Program-made: the position numbers and the translations under genes
The notes under the pieces: model-generated
Seen by the model: the letters and a program-made list of their open reading frames with translations, nothing else
The model's database searches: none
What the model was told of the DNA's origin: nothing
Assembly: GCA_021399435.1 (NCBI GenBank)
Contig: JAJTUP010000009.1
Coordinates: 1,426,001 to 1,490,000, forward strand
DNA from: Diaporthe sp. PMI_573
Taxonomy: Eukaryota; Ascomycota; Sordariomycetes; Diaporthales; Diaporthaceae
DNA: 64,000 bases
Direction: 5' to 3'
Shown here: positions 43,880 through 56,107 of the stretch, piece after piece
Position numbering within the stretch: position 1 is the stretch's first letter
Layout of the letters: each line of letters opens with the position of its first letter

Positions 43880-45779
43880 TTTGGCAGATTGTTGTGTTGT
43901 GTGATTAAGTGGAAGAGGTGATGACAAGAGTCGAACTGGTATTAGCCGCCCGTATTAAGCGAGGATATGATGAGCAAACAGTGTCTCTGAGTGAATGACT
44001 AGACGGAGGTTTGGTATTAATGGCCACGAAACGGTGCTGCCGCAGAAGAGAGCGACTGATGGTCAGGGGGATGTAACGAGGGACTATTATTATAAACTTC
44101 GAAGGAGTGACTAGGTGTAAGGCTGCGACACCAGAAGGCAGTTGACCAGACGAACACTTTGGACCCGGGCTCTGTAGGCGGTAGTTGGCGAAGGGTTGAG
44201 AAGAGAGGGCGACACAGCTTCCAGCTCGGGGGGCCGACGATGGTAAAAAGAGGTGTGCTGCCTGCTGACTACTCTCGTATTCCCCATTGCTACCTTGTGC
44301 TTATTACACATTCGATCTCATCTGAGCACTGACAGCCACAGCCTGCCTGTGTGCATGATGTGATTTGGACAGCCAAGGCCGTCACGAGCGAAGGAAGCGA
44401 GCTTGCAGCGCCGCTGCCTCAAGCTTCTGCACAATTTGCTGTCTGCAGGGGTGAAGCAATTACCCGAACCATCGTGAGTCTGCCACCGGCGCATGGAAAT
44501 TGGCCGTGCAATTAAAGGAGAGTCCGCTATTGGCCGACATAGCGAGCTGGCGTTCATAAGGATGCAGTAGTTCCTGATTGCTGGGAACTAGTGCCTGTCT
44601 GGGTCAAGTCGAGGCCGGGCTGAGCATCCACTTCGGATTGACGCCCCGTTCGGGCCTGGAGGCCAGCGCGAGATCCAGGGGCTGGCGGCGTCAAAGCAGG
44701 GGTTCGTCGCTCGAGCTAAACCTTAAAGGCTGGGTCTGAGGGGACCTGAAGTCCAACGTCAGGCGGCAGCCCATCAATTGCAAAATCTTACTCTGAGTAG
44801 CCTTAGCCTGGTGACACGTCTGACATGGCCCGGTGTACACAGTACTACGAAGACGCTGACAGCAAACACCATGGTACACAGTACTCCTCGCTGCCAACAT
44901 CTCGAGGAACAATCCCCTCTGGCGACCCAATTTAGGCCTGCACTCGTTGCAGAAACGTTGCTGTGGCGCATGACTGTCTAGGGGACGACCTAAGACAGAC
45001 CGGACGGAGGTGTTTTAGATCCTGTGCCTCATGGTCTGCACTAGTCAGGCCCCCAGATCCCACGAGGTGGTCGCCAAGAAGTCATTACATGACTTGAGAT
45101 CTGTATTGTGTTCGGCAAACAGTATTGCCAGATCAAGGCGTCGACTGAGTCAAAATGTTCCCGACACCGCAGGACGTGCCTTTTGCATCAAGCCGTCCTC
45201 GGAGAAGATTTCTTCCCTGGCATGTAAACTTCATCGGGCTGTACTGCCTGCACCGGCCTGACAATGTCCGCTTGCCCACTCTTCGGAGTGCCGCTTCTGA
45301 GTAGGGTCAGCCTTCCAATTTATTTCATAAGCTCGCCGAGATTGCCTTGTGCCCAAACTTTCTTTTGCCTTCAGCGCTGTCCCCGGATGCGATCCAAGGC
45401 TCATTTTGTCGGAACCATTATGGTTTTTGCATAGTTGACGTCGGACTGGGCAAAATGCTCTCACTGTGCTGCTGAAACCCCCATTGTGCACCACTTCAAA
45501 TCCTGCTGTGCGACACGTGCCCGGGAGGACAAGCGACATCTTGCGTATGCCAAACACGTTCGAATTTGCCCGGCCGAAAGCTGCAAAATCTCATGGTACT
45601 TGGAGTCCGTAGGCCGATTTGCGACTGAGTCTAAAGGGCTTTAAATATGCAATTTGGATGTAGAGCATGGCCGGCCGAAATACCGCAGTGAGGACCGGGC
45701 GGCTGCGTTTCAATCTCATGGTGCACATATAAAGGCAACCGGCAATCGTGTCTCGTCCAGCGTTGTTTATTGTGGAAGC
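43880..45779. other. 1.9 kb intergenic region
   Basis: Promoter of the GPI protein (left) and 3' flank of the disordered protein gene (right). The 11 bp GTACACAGTAC-type palindromic word occurs twice (about 44833 and 44875). No gene supported. Confidence 0.5.
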
Positions 45780-48550
45780 TCAGTAGCGATTCGGCCGCCA
45801 GAACGTGGACATGAATCTCTGCTCTTCTTGGTCGACGTCAGAGTTCGGCATCACGTCCCCGCCGCCATAATGATTTTCACCGATTGATCGATTCTTGAAG
45901 TATTCGTCCCCCGACACATCTCGGTCGTACGCATCGACTTTCGATTGATGTGCCTGGGGAACACGCTCACCAAAAACCGCATGGTTGTCTTGCGTTCCGT
46001 GCCAGCCTGGTATCGGATAATCGTCGTCAAAGGCGTCTTGTGGACGGCACAAGACCTCATTTTCCATTTGAGCAATGTACTCCTCCAAGCTCTGTTGCCT
46101 ACTCGATGTCTGCGGCCATGTGCCGGCGGCTTCCGGCAGCACCGGCTGCGCTCTGGAAAAGAAGTGATCGCTTGAAAGCTGACCTTGACCAACAGTAGCC
46201 CAATCGTTCATCACAGGTTGCGGGCCAGGGTCCTTGTTGGGAGGAGCCATCTGGACACTAGGAGGGTTTCCCAGTGTGTAGTGAGACACTGAAAGAGGCC
46301 CAAATGGTCCGTAATGTGCACTTCGAGCGCCATAAGCTGGCTCATCCAAATTGCTTACCCGACGAGAATCGCCACTCGTCCGCCTCGAGGCTATCCTTGG
46401 AGCCAGGTCGACCCCATGAGCGCGCTGGCTGTCTCGTAGCTCATCATCAATTGTGTTGAGGCTGTTTTCCTCCTGAACTGCCTCAAACAGGTCCTGCTGT
46501 CTGTCGCCAACGAAACGAGGTTTGGTCTCGAGACATCCATATTGAGAGGTGCTATGGGAACCAGGAATATGGTGGTTGTAATGGCCATAAACCGATTGCA
46601 CGTTCTCATGGACTGGCAGAGAAGCTAATTCTCTGGACAGATCATTTTGAAATTCCTGTAACTTAACATTTTCAGCTGCCGCCTCCAATTGCTCAACCAT
46701 CGTGCACTTCGGCGATCTTGGGCGATCAGGGCCAGAATCATGGTCTGCTGCATGAATGGCCGCGGCTACACACACTTCTCTCTCTCCTCGAAGGGGGCTG
46801 GCTCTTTGTTCTTCGGGTCCAAACCGGCCGCATTTGAGGATACCCGCTGAGGCCGGACTCTCGGCTGGTGTCTTCCTCCGGGGCTGCTCGATGGGATCTG
46901 GTCGGGCTCCTGTGCCTTTCTGGCGACACCGATCTGTACTTTCAGCCACTTCACTGGCCATCACTCCTCGATCGCGATATCGGATAATTCGAACTTTCTG
47001 TCTCGACATGTCCGCTTGGCGGTTGACAACATCAGCGGATACTACAGCCAGTGGCTCTCTGGTGCTCGCAATGTTCTTGGAGTGAGACGTGGCGCTGGGC
47101 CCTTGCCTCGGACGTTCAACGCAGTCAATGTCTGTATTTCCGAATTTTCTTGCGCGCCCGAGTGCATTTTGTGATGGCGACGGTGTGGAATTTTGTGCAA
47201 GTACGTGCTCTCTAACACCGCTCGCCTGAGTAATTCCTCGTTCAGGCGCTGCGTAGCTGCTTGACCAAGTCACATTCGTTGCCCCTCTGCTGCTTTCTCT
47301 ATCCATTTCAGGTGACCTGTGGTCGTACTCCTCGCCCGGCTTGGACTTATGTGGTGGCGCGTCAATGCTAAAGGCAGAGCTTCCACGTGTTGCTCTGTCC
47401 AGGCTCGAGGCACCACTAACAGTGGGCTGATATCGACCTGATGCACCTGACACCTCTGGCATGCCTTTCTGCAGGAAAAAAGCCGACACCTCCTCGAGTT
47501 CCCTCTCGCCCCGTCTTCTTGCCCTTTCGCGGTCACGGGGGACGGGCTTTGGCGGAGGAGGCCGCTTCAGGAAATGCATCTCATGGAACGTGAGGTCGGG
47601 TACTGTAGCCCGATTAATTTGCGTGCGATATCCTTATAACAGAAAACTTACATTGGTCTTTTGATGCCCGGCCATTGTCGAACAAGCCTGGCCTCACGGC
47701 AGGCTGCATCTTACCACAAGGTCAGCGCAGTTCATTGGCCAGGACGAGGCGTGCTCACAGTGATACGATCGCTGAGGATAGACTTGGAGTTGAAGTTGTC
47801 CATGACCTCCCTGGAAGAAGAGAAGTCACCTCGACTCTTGGTTTCTTTTGTTTTGCCTTGGTCTCCGGACTTCTTTCTCTTTTTCTTCCCAGGCTTGCGT
47901 GGCTTGTGATCCCTCGTGGTTTCGTAACGGTCGCTCCTCGTCTTGTGCCGGGCCTTCTTTACGAAGTGGTACTGCGCCCCTGAGATGACAGAGACTACAC
48001 TGCCTTTGGAGCCCCTGAGCGACCTTTCCTCACCACTCTCATGGTTCAACTCTGGTGCGGCCAGCACAGGTCGGGTTCCAGGCGGGACTCGGGCTTGGAC
48101 TTGCTCGCCACTGGGATCCAGGGCAGAATTGCCTTGGACTAGATCTCGAGGCCGCTTGCGCTCTCTCAATCTTTGTCCCGGGGATGCCTTGAAGGCTTGC
48201 CCGTCGTGGCTATTGTAAAAGAGCAACTTACCTGGGGATGGACTTCGCAGCCGATAGGTAGACCTAGGCCGAGAGCGTGACTCCGGGCTGGGCTGTTTGG
48301 ACAGAGATTCCTTGTTGCGAACTGGTTGCAGCTGTGGTATCTCGATGTGCTCTAGCCAAGTGTCGACCAAACCGTGCTTTTCGCCATCATGAGCATACTC
48401 ATTCCTACTCGGCTGCAGCATGAGAGGTGCCTTGTGGTCTGAGCCAAGCGCTTGCGTGGTAGCCACACGATGTTTCCGATGCCTGTTCTGGTGCTTGCTG
48501 CGGCGACCTTGATGATGTTGATGGCGAGCGGGGATGCTCGAGAGTTCCAT
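45780..48550 (-). CDS. large disordered lineage-specific protein (C-terminal FWRPNRY)
   Basis: Three exons (47759-48550, 47652-47709, 45780-47602) give 890 residues. I recognise no named domain. The N-terminal third is very basic and Ser-rich (RSPSPGKLLFYNS, KPRKPGKKKRKKSGD), suggesting nuclear or RNA-associated location. The 58 nt middle exon encodes MQPAVRPGLFDNGRASKD. Exon 3 uses the acceptor at 47603-47605; the nearer AG would create a stop. It begins with LPDLTFHEMHFLKRPPPPKP and has a predicted coiled coil (VEQLEAAAENVKLQEFQND, about residue 555-580). A short helical segment (SLEEYIAQMENEVL) lies near 770. The final residues MSTFWRPNRY resemble a C-terminal WRPN.Y ending of other Sordariomycete hypothetical proteins (recall). 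An 8 bp minisatellite lies upstream. Confidence 0.72.
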
Positions 48551-49007
48551 AGCCTCCCTTGGTGTTCCGAGGTGGACTAGGGTCAACAGGAAGGAGTCGA
48601 GCGCAACAGTACTCGAATTGCAATACCTAAGCCCAAACACAAGCAAAGCGCAACGGAGACTGGAGAAGACAAAAATAGACTTGAGGGCCGACTCCTCCTC
48701 CTCCTCTCTGCAGTCAAGTTTGGTGCGTGGGTCTGGCAACCATGTCTGTGGAAACAGGAGACTCTGGAGAAGCAGAGCTGTCGGAGGGTTCGCCGAAGAG
48801 TTTCGAGATCTACGGCTGGGAAGCGAAGCGAAGCGAAGGAAGCGAGTGCGCGCGGGCGTGGCTAAGGCGACGGGATCCTCGAGCGTCTGGAGATTGATCG
48901 ATCTTGATGATAGTTTTGTTTCGATGCCGAGGACGGGTGCGTCGAAACGTGCCTGGATCTGCACCTGCGTCTGAATATGCATACACGCGACAAGCCCCGA
49001 CTGAGCG

Positions 49008-49047
49008 AGGTGGGCAGGTGGGCAGGTGGGCAGGTGAGCAGGTGGGT
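49008..49047. repeat. 8 bp minisatellite (GGTGGGCA)n
   Basis: Five units of GGTGGGCA-type sequence with one A-for-G variant, read directly from the sequence. Confidence 0.85.
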
Positions 49048-52002
49048 ACTGGCCCTGCATCGAGCCGCTGGAGGGAAGGAAGTAGCGAGGTTAACGATCT
49101 CCCCGTACCCATCCAACTCAAACGAGAAGGAACAGCCGAAAAGCTTCACCCGATGGCCAGGAGACTACCCCAGGGGTGTGTTCTGGCACTGCGTGGGTGA
49201 GCGTCCGGGGGACTTTGCCGTAGTTCAGGCCACCGCTTGGCACTCATGACCTGTCATCCATCTGTCAGTCCAGCATCCAAGCTCTGAGTATTCGATAAGC
49301 TTGTTCGACCTGATGATGCCCTGTGCTCTCAAGTCCTCGTCTGGGGTGTCACCTCGGTCCACGCTCAAATTCTACCCGCCTCCTCGGCATCTACATACCT
49401 AGGTAGCACATGTACAACAGAACAGAGCGCCAGGTCCACGTCGCTCTCTCTTTCTCTTCCTCTTTCCCACACTCACCCTACTCATTAGAAACTTCTCTTC
49501 AGGACGTCCTATGTCCGCTTCCCAATGGGCGTCTGCGAAGCTCAGACGTCCTCTGACTCGAGGCGTCCGAACCAGCCAGTTGTAACGTAGTACAGCCGCG
49601 ACGAAATCTGCCTTCTGGTATGCCCGCAACCCTTGGCGGAACCTTGCAAAGACCCAGGTGTTCCTCGCATACTTTCATGTGTCAGGCTCGACATGTGGAG
49701 CAGAGACTTACCCACACAAAGCCCTGTACCTTGTCGCAGGTAGGCAGCTGGGCAGCGGGCTCACATCGGACGAGTGCAGTATCTGTCTCTGACCCCGTCT
49801 CCCAGCACAACAAAGATTCCGACAGAGCCCACTGCGACCCGCTTAGCAGCCCCGTCTCCTCCCCTGGCACGGCGGCACGGTGGGTAGTGGACAATCGCCT
49901 GCTCTCCGCACTGCTGCCATGGCACATACCGCGATACTGCGCTCGCTCTCGCATAGTTGCATGTGCCACTATCGTGTTTCCGAGAGATCCTGGTTTCAAA
50001 AGCACAGGGCGTTCCCTTTGGATCGAGACAAGGTGGCATACGTCAAAATCACGCCATTACTAGAAATCCTTGTTTCAATAGACGCGGCAGACGGTGCCGA
50101 CCATGGACCAACACCTGCTAATCCAAGCCCGCTCAACGCCTGCGGATCCGGCCCCTCCCACATCCACGGCGCACTGGGTGCAACCTCATACCGTCAACTC
50201 ATCACATGGGGTGAACATCCGCGGCCAACTTCAAGGCCCGCGGTGCCCCCGCATGATGGGTCTGGTGGGCTGGTGCGGCTCAAACGCCACGATCGGCAAC
50301 AAGGGTGTCTGTCAACTTGCATCAAGCGACCGCCGGCCACGACTACTATAGTAACACTACACAGTATCTCCAGTGCAACCGTTAGGCCCGTGCATTACAC
50401 GTGCGACCCATCCAGTGTGTTTATGCTTGGCATGGCGATTCGCATCCCCCAAAAGGTCAGACCAGTGCTAAGGTAAGATTAGCAAGCTTTTCGCAACCAG
50501 CTGTGCCTGGTTTCGAGACCCTCTTGCAGTCTTCTCGGAACGCTTGCAAGCTTGGTATTGGCGCGGGCTGGCGGGATGGTTTGCGTTTCTGAAATTCGAT
50601 GTCCACACGCTAGCGGCTGTCTCAAGGCCAATCTTGGCGTCTTTGGCAACCAGATCTGGCGTCTGGCTGGATGGCAGATCCCACTAATTAATCCTGCGCG
50701 TCTCCAAGAATAGCACAACCTGCCCAGTCTCGGAGATGAGCTGGCTGGCTGGCAAGCCGACCTGAACCGTTGAGTTGTCAGTTCCTCAAGCCTGTGGAAA
50801 TTCCCGTCGACTAGTGTGTCGGCGGAATAATTGGCAGCATCCATTCGGAACGCACTTTCTGGATCCGCAAGTTTATTTGCAGGTCTTGCGGGGCACCACG
50901 CAGGGTCTGGCAGGATTCCTTACTAGGCCCAGGCCCACTGGCCGACTTCACTGACATCTAAGGCGGATGGGGAGCACCAGACCCTGGGTTTTCCAGCGCG
51001 CAGCTAGCGAGGGACGGGCAGCAGTTTCATCTCGTGTTCCGTCCATTTTCGTCACTGCGATAGTGAATGCTTCGTCAGTTTCGCATGCGGCCAGGGTCAT
51101 CCCAATGTATGCGAACTCCTCACCGGGGGTCCGGAGGGCTTCTACTCGGCAACCGCCCGTCGTCGACCAGGACAGTCTTTGGAGGTACAGCACCACCCTA
51201 CTGTCCCGGAAGAGTGAGAGACTTTTCATAGCGGTGCAGCTGGCCGCCAGCGGAACTCTATGGAGTGTCCACCCCTGCTCCACTAGATGTCGTTCAATTT
51301 GGCTTTGCGCACTTGCAAGACTGAACCTCCACCCAGGGGTTGCTCCGCCGCACAGGCACGATGGGCAGGGGTGCCGGCAGGGGTCTCAGTTGTTACATTC
51401 TTGGTTCGAATCCTGCTCCAACACCTGTGGCATCGTGGGCCAGAAATTTGTTCGGTTGAACATGACACAGAAGGCACAAGGTGGATTTATCCGGGCCAGA
51501 GTTGCGAGCTGCTGAGATTTTGCAGCGCAAAGCCGACAAGAGTGCTGACAGCACTGTCTGTCAGGAGAAGCAGCGCCTTCTCCGGTCTGGTAGCTGCGCG
51601 ACTCGTGACTCCACGACGTCACTGGAGCAGAAGAGAAAGGGCTCAGGGAGCCAGGCACTGTGGAAGAAGAACATTCGACCAAGTTGGCCTGCTTTACCCG
51701 ATTCACGACGAGCGGAAACAAGTCAATCAGTGCCCACATCAGCCCTACGTGAGCTGTAGTCTGCCCAGTCAACGGTAGTCCGGGGCCGGAGGTGATACTC
51801 TTATGGTCTCCGCCTCCTGTCCTCCTGTCGGACTAGCTTCTGTGGCAGTCAGGTAGCTGCCCTAGACCCAATCAGCTTGGCGGCCCAGCTTGGGTGATGC
51901 TACAGGCTCTCTGTCTCTACGTTTGATGCTTGTCTGGACGAGAGACCCTTGCTGCCACATTTATGCTCCTCGAAACAACCAGTCAAGCATCGAATTCCCT
52001 GC

Positions 52003-52257
52003 TCAGGGCAGAGACAATGAGCCATTTATATTGAGATGACGGGCTAATGATAGAGCTTGACGAGCGCGTCTCGAGTGCGCTATTGCATATAAGTAATATG
52101 CGTCGACTCTAGTGACCGCTTCCCTTTGCCATAGCCAGGCCTCCTCCAATGCTTCTTCAAGTCTACGAGCATTCTCCGGAGAACCCCTGATCCTTACTTG
52201 TCGAGCTTTGCGATACCACCCCACCAGTCCTTTCCCAGATTCGGTCATTTCCTCCAA
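52003..52257 (-). other. possible small ORF or gene fragment
   Basis: Frame of 84 residues with an unusually protein-like, helix-rich composition (NARRLEEALEEAWLWQREAV, DAYYLYAIAHSRRARQALSL). No family recognised. It lies just upstream of the RRM gene on the other strand. It could be the remains of a longer gene, a real small protein, or chance. Confidence 0.22.
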
Positions 52258-52683
52258 CTTCCCTTCGAACTAGACAGGATTGTTGTGTGGATTTTTGCAT
52301 TATTATTGCAGTGCGTCGCCATCACGATATTTATCACCCTCTGGCAGCACATCAGTGTCTCTATTACTTGGTGGACCTGCTCGCAGTGGTGACCTTCTTC
52401 GCCATCGTCAGAGGCAGAGAGCAAAGTTTCTGAGAACGGATCGACCAACGTCACGGTCAGGACGAGATATTCGCCGCAAAGAGGGGTACTTTTCCTTCCC
52501 GTTTCGCAACCAGACTTTTTCTCGCTCCAACAACCTGTGTCATCCTGGGAAGAGACATTCGCATTTCGTGCCTAGACTTCCATCTCATCGCGGAGAGTAC
52601 GGCCTTAGTTTCGTGATCTCTAGGATTTCGAACATCCATCAGACGAAGACGAAGCTATCGTCATCAGGGCAAGTGCGATCAAG

Positions 52684-53668
52684 ATGACTTCGACGACGAA
52701 GCTTTTCATCGGGTAGGCCACACCAGCGTTCCTAACGTTGGCGATAATTTGCGTGCTAACAGGCAACAGCGGCCTCGCTTGGCACACCGAGGAGGCAACT
52801 CTGCGCCAGAAGTTCGAGGAGTTCGGACTCGTGGACGAGGCTGTATGTTGTGCTCCTGCCAATGACGGCGCAAGCTCGGCCAGAATCCCCCAAGGCTTGC
52901 TTCGCCCGTCGCACAAACCTTCCCCTTGGCTGACATGAATCCACCTCATCCCTTAGGTTGTGGTCAAGGATCGTGACACCGGCCGCAGCCGTGGCTTCGG
53001 ATTCGTTCGATACACGAACGAGGATGACGCGCAGCGAGCCATCGCCGCGATGAACAACATCGAGTAAGACCCCAGGATAGCAGACTCTAACTGCGACATA
53101 GGACTCCCTGCTTGTTCTGGACCGATGCTAAAGCTCTGCATTCAGGTTCGACGGTCGCACTATTCGCGTCGACAAGGCCTCCGACAACGGTCCCCGAGGC
53201 GGCTACCCTCCCCGAGGCGGCGGAGTGGTGGGCGGCTTTGGGATGCGCGGCGGCTACGGTGGCATGCAGAACCCCGGCATGCCTCAGATGGCCTACGGAC
53301 ATCCTCAGCAGGGATATCCGATGGCTGCTCACCCACAAATGTATGCTGCCCAGCAGCAGCAGTACGGCCGTGGCGGATACCCACCCCAGGCAGCTGCGAT
53401 GAACTATGGTGCCATGCCGCAGCAAGGTAAGTCTACCCCTCCCAATGTATTACTCTGATTTCTCGTGCACGAGCTTCAGCGCGAGAATCAGTTGTTGAAT
53501 AGGATCACTGACAAGGTGTCGATCGGCACAGCTTGGCCTCAGGGTGGATACGTCTACGGACAGGACCAGCAGCAGGGACAGCAGCAGCAGCTCCCCCAGG
53601 GACAGATGCCCCAGCAGCAGATGCAAGGGCAGCAGCAAGCTCCCCAAGGTGGGCCCCCTGGGTACTAG
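52684..53668 (+). CDS. glycine- and glutamine-rich RRM protein
   Basis: Five exons (52684-52712, 52770-52842, 52957-53063, 53146-53426, 53532-53668) give 208 residues. One RRM fills residues 3-80. RNP2 is LFIGGLAW, cut by the first intron, and RNP1 is RGFGFVRY in exon 3; the [13 protein letters not shown] loop and [12 protein letters not shown] end are standard. Residues 85-160 are Gly/Tyr/Met/Pro-rich ([19 protein letters not shown]) and the last exon is Gln-rich ([18 protein letters not shown]), so the tail is prion-like and may support condensation. It resembles fungal and plant glycine-rich RNA-binding proteins that act as RNA chaperones, often cold-induced. Retention of intron 4 (53427-53531) would end the protein early and remove the Gln-rich tail. 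First exon has just 29 nt. Confidence 0.92.
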
Positions 53669-54464
53669 AGGCATCAGGATCGCTCCAACGCTCAGCGGCT
53701 GGGTGTGCTCTTGGACTTGGCGGAGTTGAGGCGTTGAAGGTGGAGGGGGCTCCCGCCCGCTGGGCCTCCTCTAAGCAACGACACAGACCGTGTGGACCGC
53801 TCTTTGATTACACCACCTGACTGGAGCAACTAGCTGTTGATGTCGAGTCCACACACGATTTCAAAAGAATCGACCACGGCCGAAATTGCGAGACATGGTA
53901 CGAAACGTCCGAACGGGAAAAAAGGAAACGAACCCCCCCTAGCATGCGCGAATGTCAAGAAAAAGTTGCCATCGTTCTTGTTCACGACAAACATTATACC
54001 CCCTGACCGAGTTCAGATCTTCGATACCTTTTTGTTTTCGGGTGGCGCTTTTCGTTCTTCGGCTGGCTGTCTTCATTCCAACATTTCTCTTCTCTTTCTG
54101 TTTTTTTTTTCCCCCTTCCTTCCTTCTTTTCAAATTTCTTCTTTGATGACTTTCAGATTTGAGGGCAGGGAGTTGCCTATTTCCAGATGTCGTCCAACAC
54201 GTTCTTTGTACAAAATTACAGTCAGCAGGCGCACGCGTCGTTTCTATAAGGTATGCCGACGCGTCGAAGCAAGGCAAAGAACGAGCTCCTAAGCTCGGTG
54301 CGCGGCACTCTTGCTCTTGCGATTTGATTGCCCAGAGCAGAAAAAAGAGTAGGGCGTCTAAGGAGGAAATCAAAATCCGGTGTTGACTGATCCTGTGGAA
54401 TGCTTCTATTGTGTGCGTGTGTGTCTGCATGTGTGTGTGTGTGCGCGTGTCCGTGTGTTGCTAC
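53669..54464. other. convergent intergenic region with T tract
   Basis: 3' flanks of the RRM gene and the ChaC gene. A poly-pyrimidine tract (about 54088-54135) and the start of a GT run are seen; no gene. Confidence 0.5.
54410..54458. repeat. GT-rich dinucleotide microsatellite
   Basis: Interrupted (GT)n with GC and TC variants, just past the ChaC stop codon on its 3' side. Confidence 0.75.
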
Positions 54465-56107
54465 TCAGCCGACTTTCTCAGTCTCCTCGTTCTGGTCTAC
54501 GCTGCCGACTTTCCTGGAATCGTGAAGAGCGCCCGCAGCCGCATCGCTCCCCTGGCTAACCACATTCTTAGTAGCCTGCGCCTCGATGCCTCCTTTGCCT
54601 CCTCCTCTACCGCGCTCCTCTTCGCGAGACACAATCGCTCTGACACGCTCCGACAAGTCCGTGACGTGCTCGTCGCCGCTCTCGGGGCTCAGCTCTTGCA
54701 GTGCCTTGTCCAGGCCCAGCAGGTAGTCACGGTTCAGCCCGCTCGGTCCCTCTGATAGGTAGATGTGCCCTGCCAGGGCCTGGATGTCTTGGGGACCAAC
54801 GAACTGGTCGTTATCTGGGGTCCCGATGTCTATGATATGTCAACAATCTGTGGCTGAGGCTGTGGTCATAGTTTCCGGAAGGCTGCCCACAGACAATGAA
54901 ACGGGACAAAAGAGAAGAATTATACGTACAGACAAGCGTCCGAATGGGCTTTTCTGGATTTGAGGCCGGGCAGAAGGGTGTATAGTGCTATTCCGAGAAA
55001 GAGTCAGTGGTCCCCGAACAAGGACACTCGAAGTCATGCGGCGGCAAGCAAGCGAAGGGAACATGACCAGACACAGAAGAGGGAAAGCGATCGCTGGGCA
55101 GGGCGACCAGGGGTAAGCCAAAGAGAGAAAAGGATGTTACCCGAGACATCCTGAGACCTCTCAGCGAAGCACTGCCCGGGGGGTACATAAATTTTCTTCT
55201 CTCGCCCAGTGAGGGGCGGGGGGGGGGGGAGCTGGACACGGATATGCGAGCAGACTCCAAGGCCTGACTTACGATGGTGTAGCCGTTGATCTCACGGATG
55301 TCAAGATACTCCTTGACCTCCTCGACATGTTCCGCCTCGATCCTGTAGGCCACGCCCCAGACCTTGTCCGCGGACGAGTGTGGATCAGGGAGTGTTTCCC
55401 AAAACGACCGCTCGATGAGAGTCACGACGCGGCCTGGTGCTTCGGGAGTGCCGCGGTGGTCCTGGCTGTTAATTGCATCAGCTGGTGTTGCCTGGCTGGC
55501 TCTTGGGATACGGATACTAGTCCGCTCTTCTCTTCCTTCGGCGCACTCGTCTCCGTATCCTGAATCTCCCCCAAAAAGGCTCGATAACGAATTATCCTGG
55601 AGGCCTCACGAGAAAAAGCTGCACGAGGAATAGTAGCCCTACCTCGCCTGTTCGAGACCTGTCAGCGAGTCTGCGTCTGAAACAGTCCATGGTAGGACTG
55701 GAAAAGAGCTTCAGGTCGGTTGGACGAGATGAAGATATGCGGCCGGGAAGCAGAAAACACCGACTCACTTGCCAAAATCTACGGACGTAGCCTGTGACCC
55801 AACCCGGAATCCTGCGATCTGGTGGCGAAAAGGTCGACTTAGTCGATGCACAAATATAAGGAATAGGAGTGACCGCAGCCCCTAGCTCTTGTACCCCGGG
55901 CCAGCTCGCACAGCAATGAACACGTACCAAAATGCGGTGGTGGTTTCCATATCAGGCTCCTGCAGAGGTGATCTGTCAGACACGATCCAATACTCCTCTG
56001 GAAGGTCTTGTGGATGTATACAGCAAGACAGGGGAGGCATACCCGTAACCAAACAGCCAGAACTCGCCGTTGTCGGCAGCGGGAGCGCCAGGGTCTTCTA
56101 TCGTCAT
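54465..56107 (-). CDS. gcg1: ChaC-type glutathione-specific gamma-glutamylcyclotransferase
   Basis: Six exons (56043-56107, 55928-55959, 55769-55818, 55273-55461, 54930-54987, 54465-54829) give 252 residues; all junctions are GT-AG and in phase. The enzyme splits glutathione into 5-oxoproline and Cys-Gly in the cytosol. Restored motifs: [18 protein letters not shown] (the YGSL substrate loop, over exons 1-3), [50 protein letters not shown] with the catalytic Glu, and [16 protein letters not shown] (over exons 5-6). At the exon 3/4 joint the protein reads FWQ-DHRGTP, three residues shorter than the usual FWQxSxDHRGTP. The C-terminal 60 residues ([14 protein letters not shown] onward) extend beyond the family and look disordered. 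Intron 4 (55027 to 55272 region, about 285 bp in all) contains a 13-base G run. Confidence 0.9.

Larger units (their letters stand above)
48551..52683. other. 4.1 kb gene-poor region
   Basis: Promoter and leader of the disordered protein gene on the left, leader of the RRM gene on the right. The minisatellite at 49008-49047 and GAAGC repeats near 48825-48845 are the only structures. Long frames at 49620-50063, 50967-51515 and 51287-51778 have no domain. Confidence 0.5.

Noticed and set aside
47606..47651. Nearer acceptor for exon 3 of the 890-residue protein
   Set aside because: Joining there creates an immediate TGA, while the acceptor at 47603-47605 keeps frame.
51390..51425. tRNA-like GGTTCGAATCC T-loop word
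   Set aside because: The flanking five-base stems do not pair and no D-arm or acceptor stem fits. The same holds for a similar word near 40070.
52198..52392. Plus-strand frame with a 2EXR-like FxxFLQLPFEL segment
   Set aside because: Spacing differs from the 2EXR consensus, the following sequence is unlike the family, and the frame lacks any extension.
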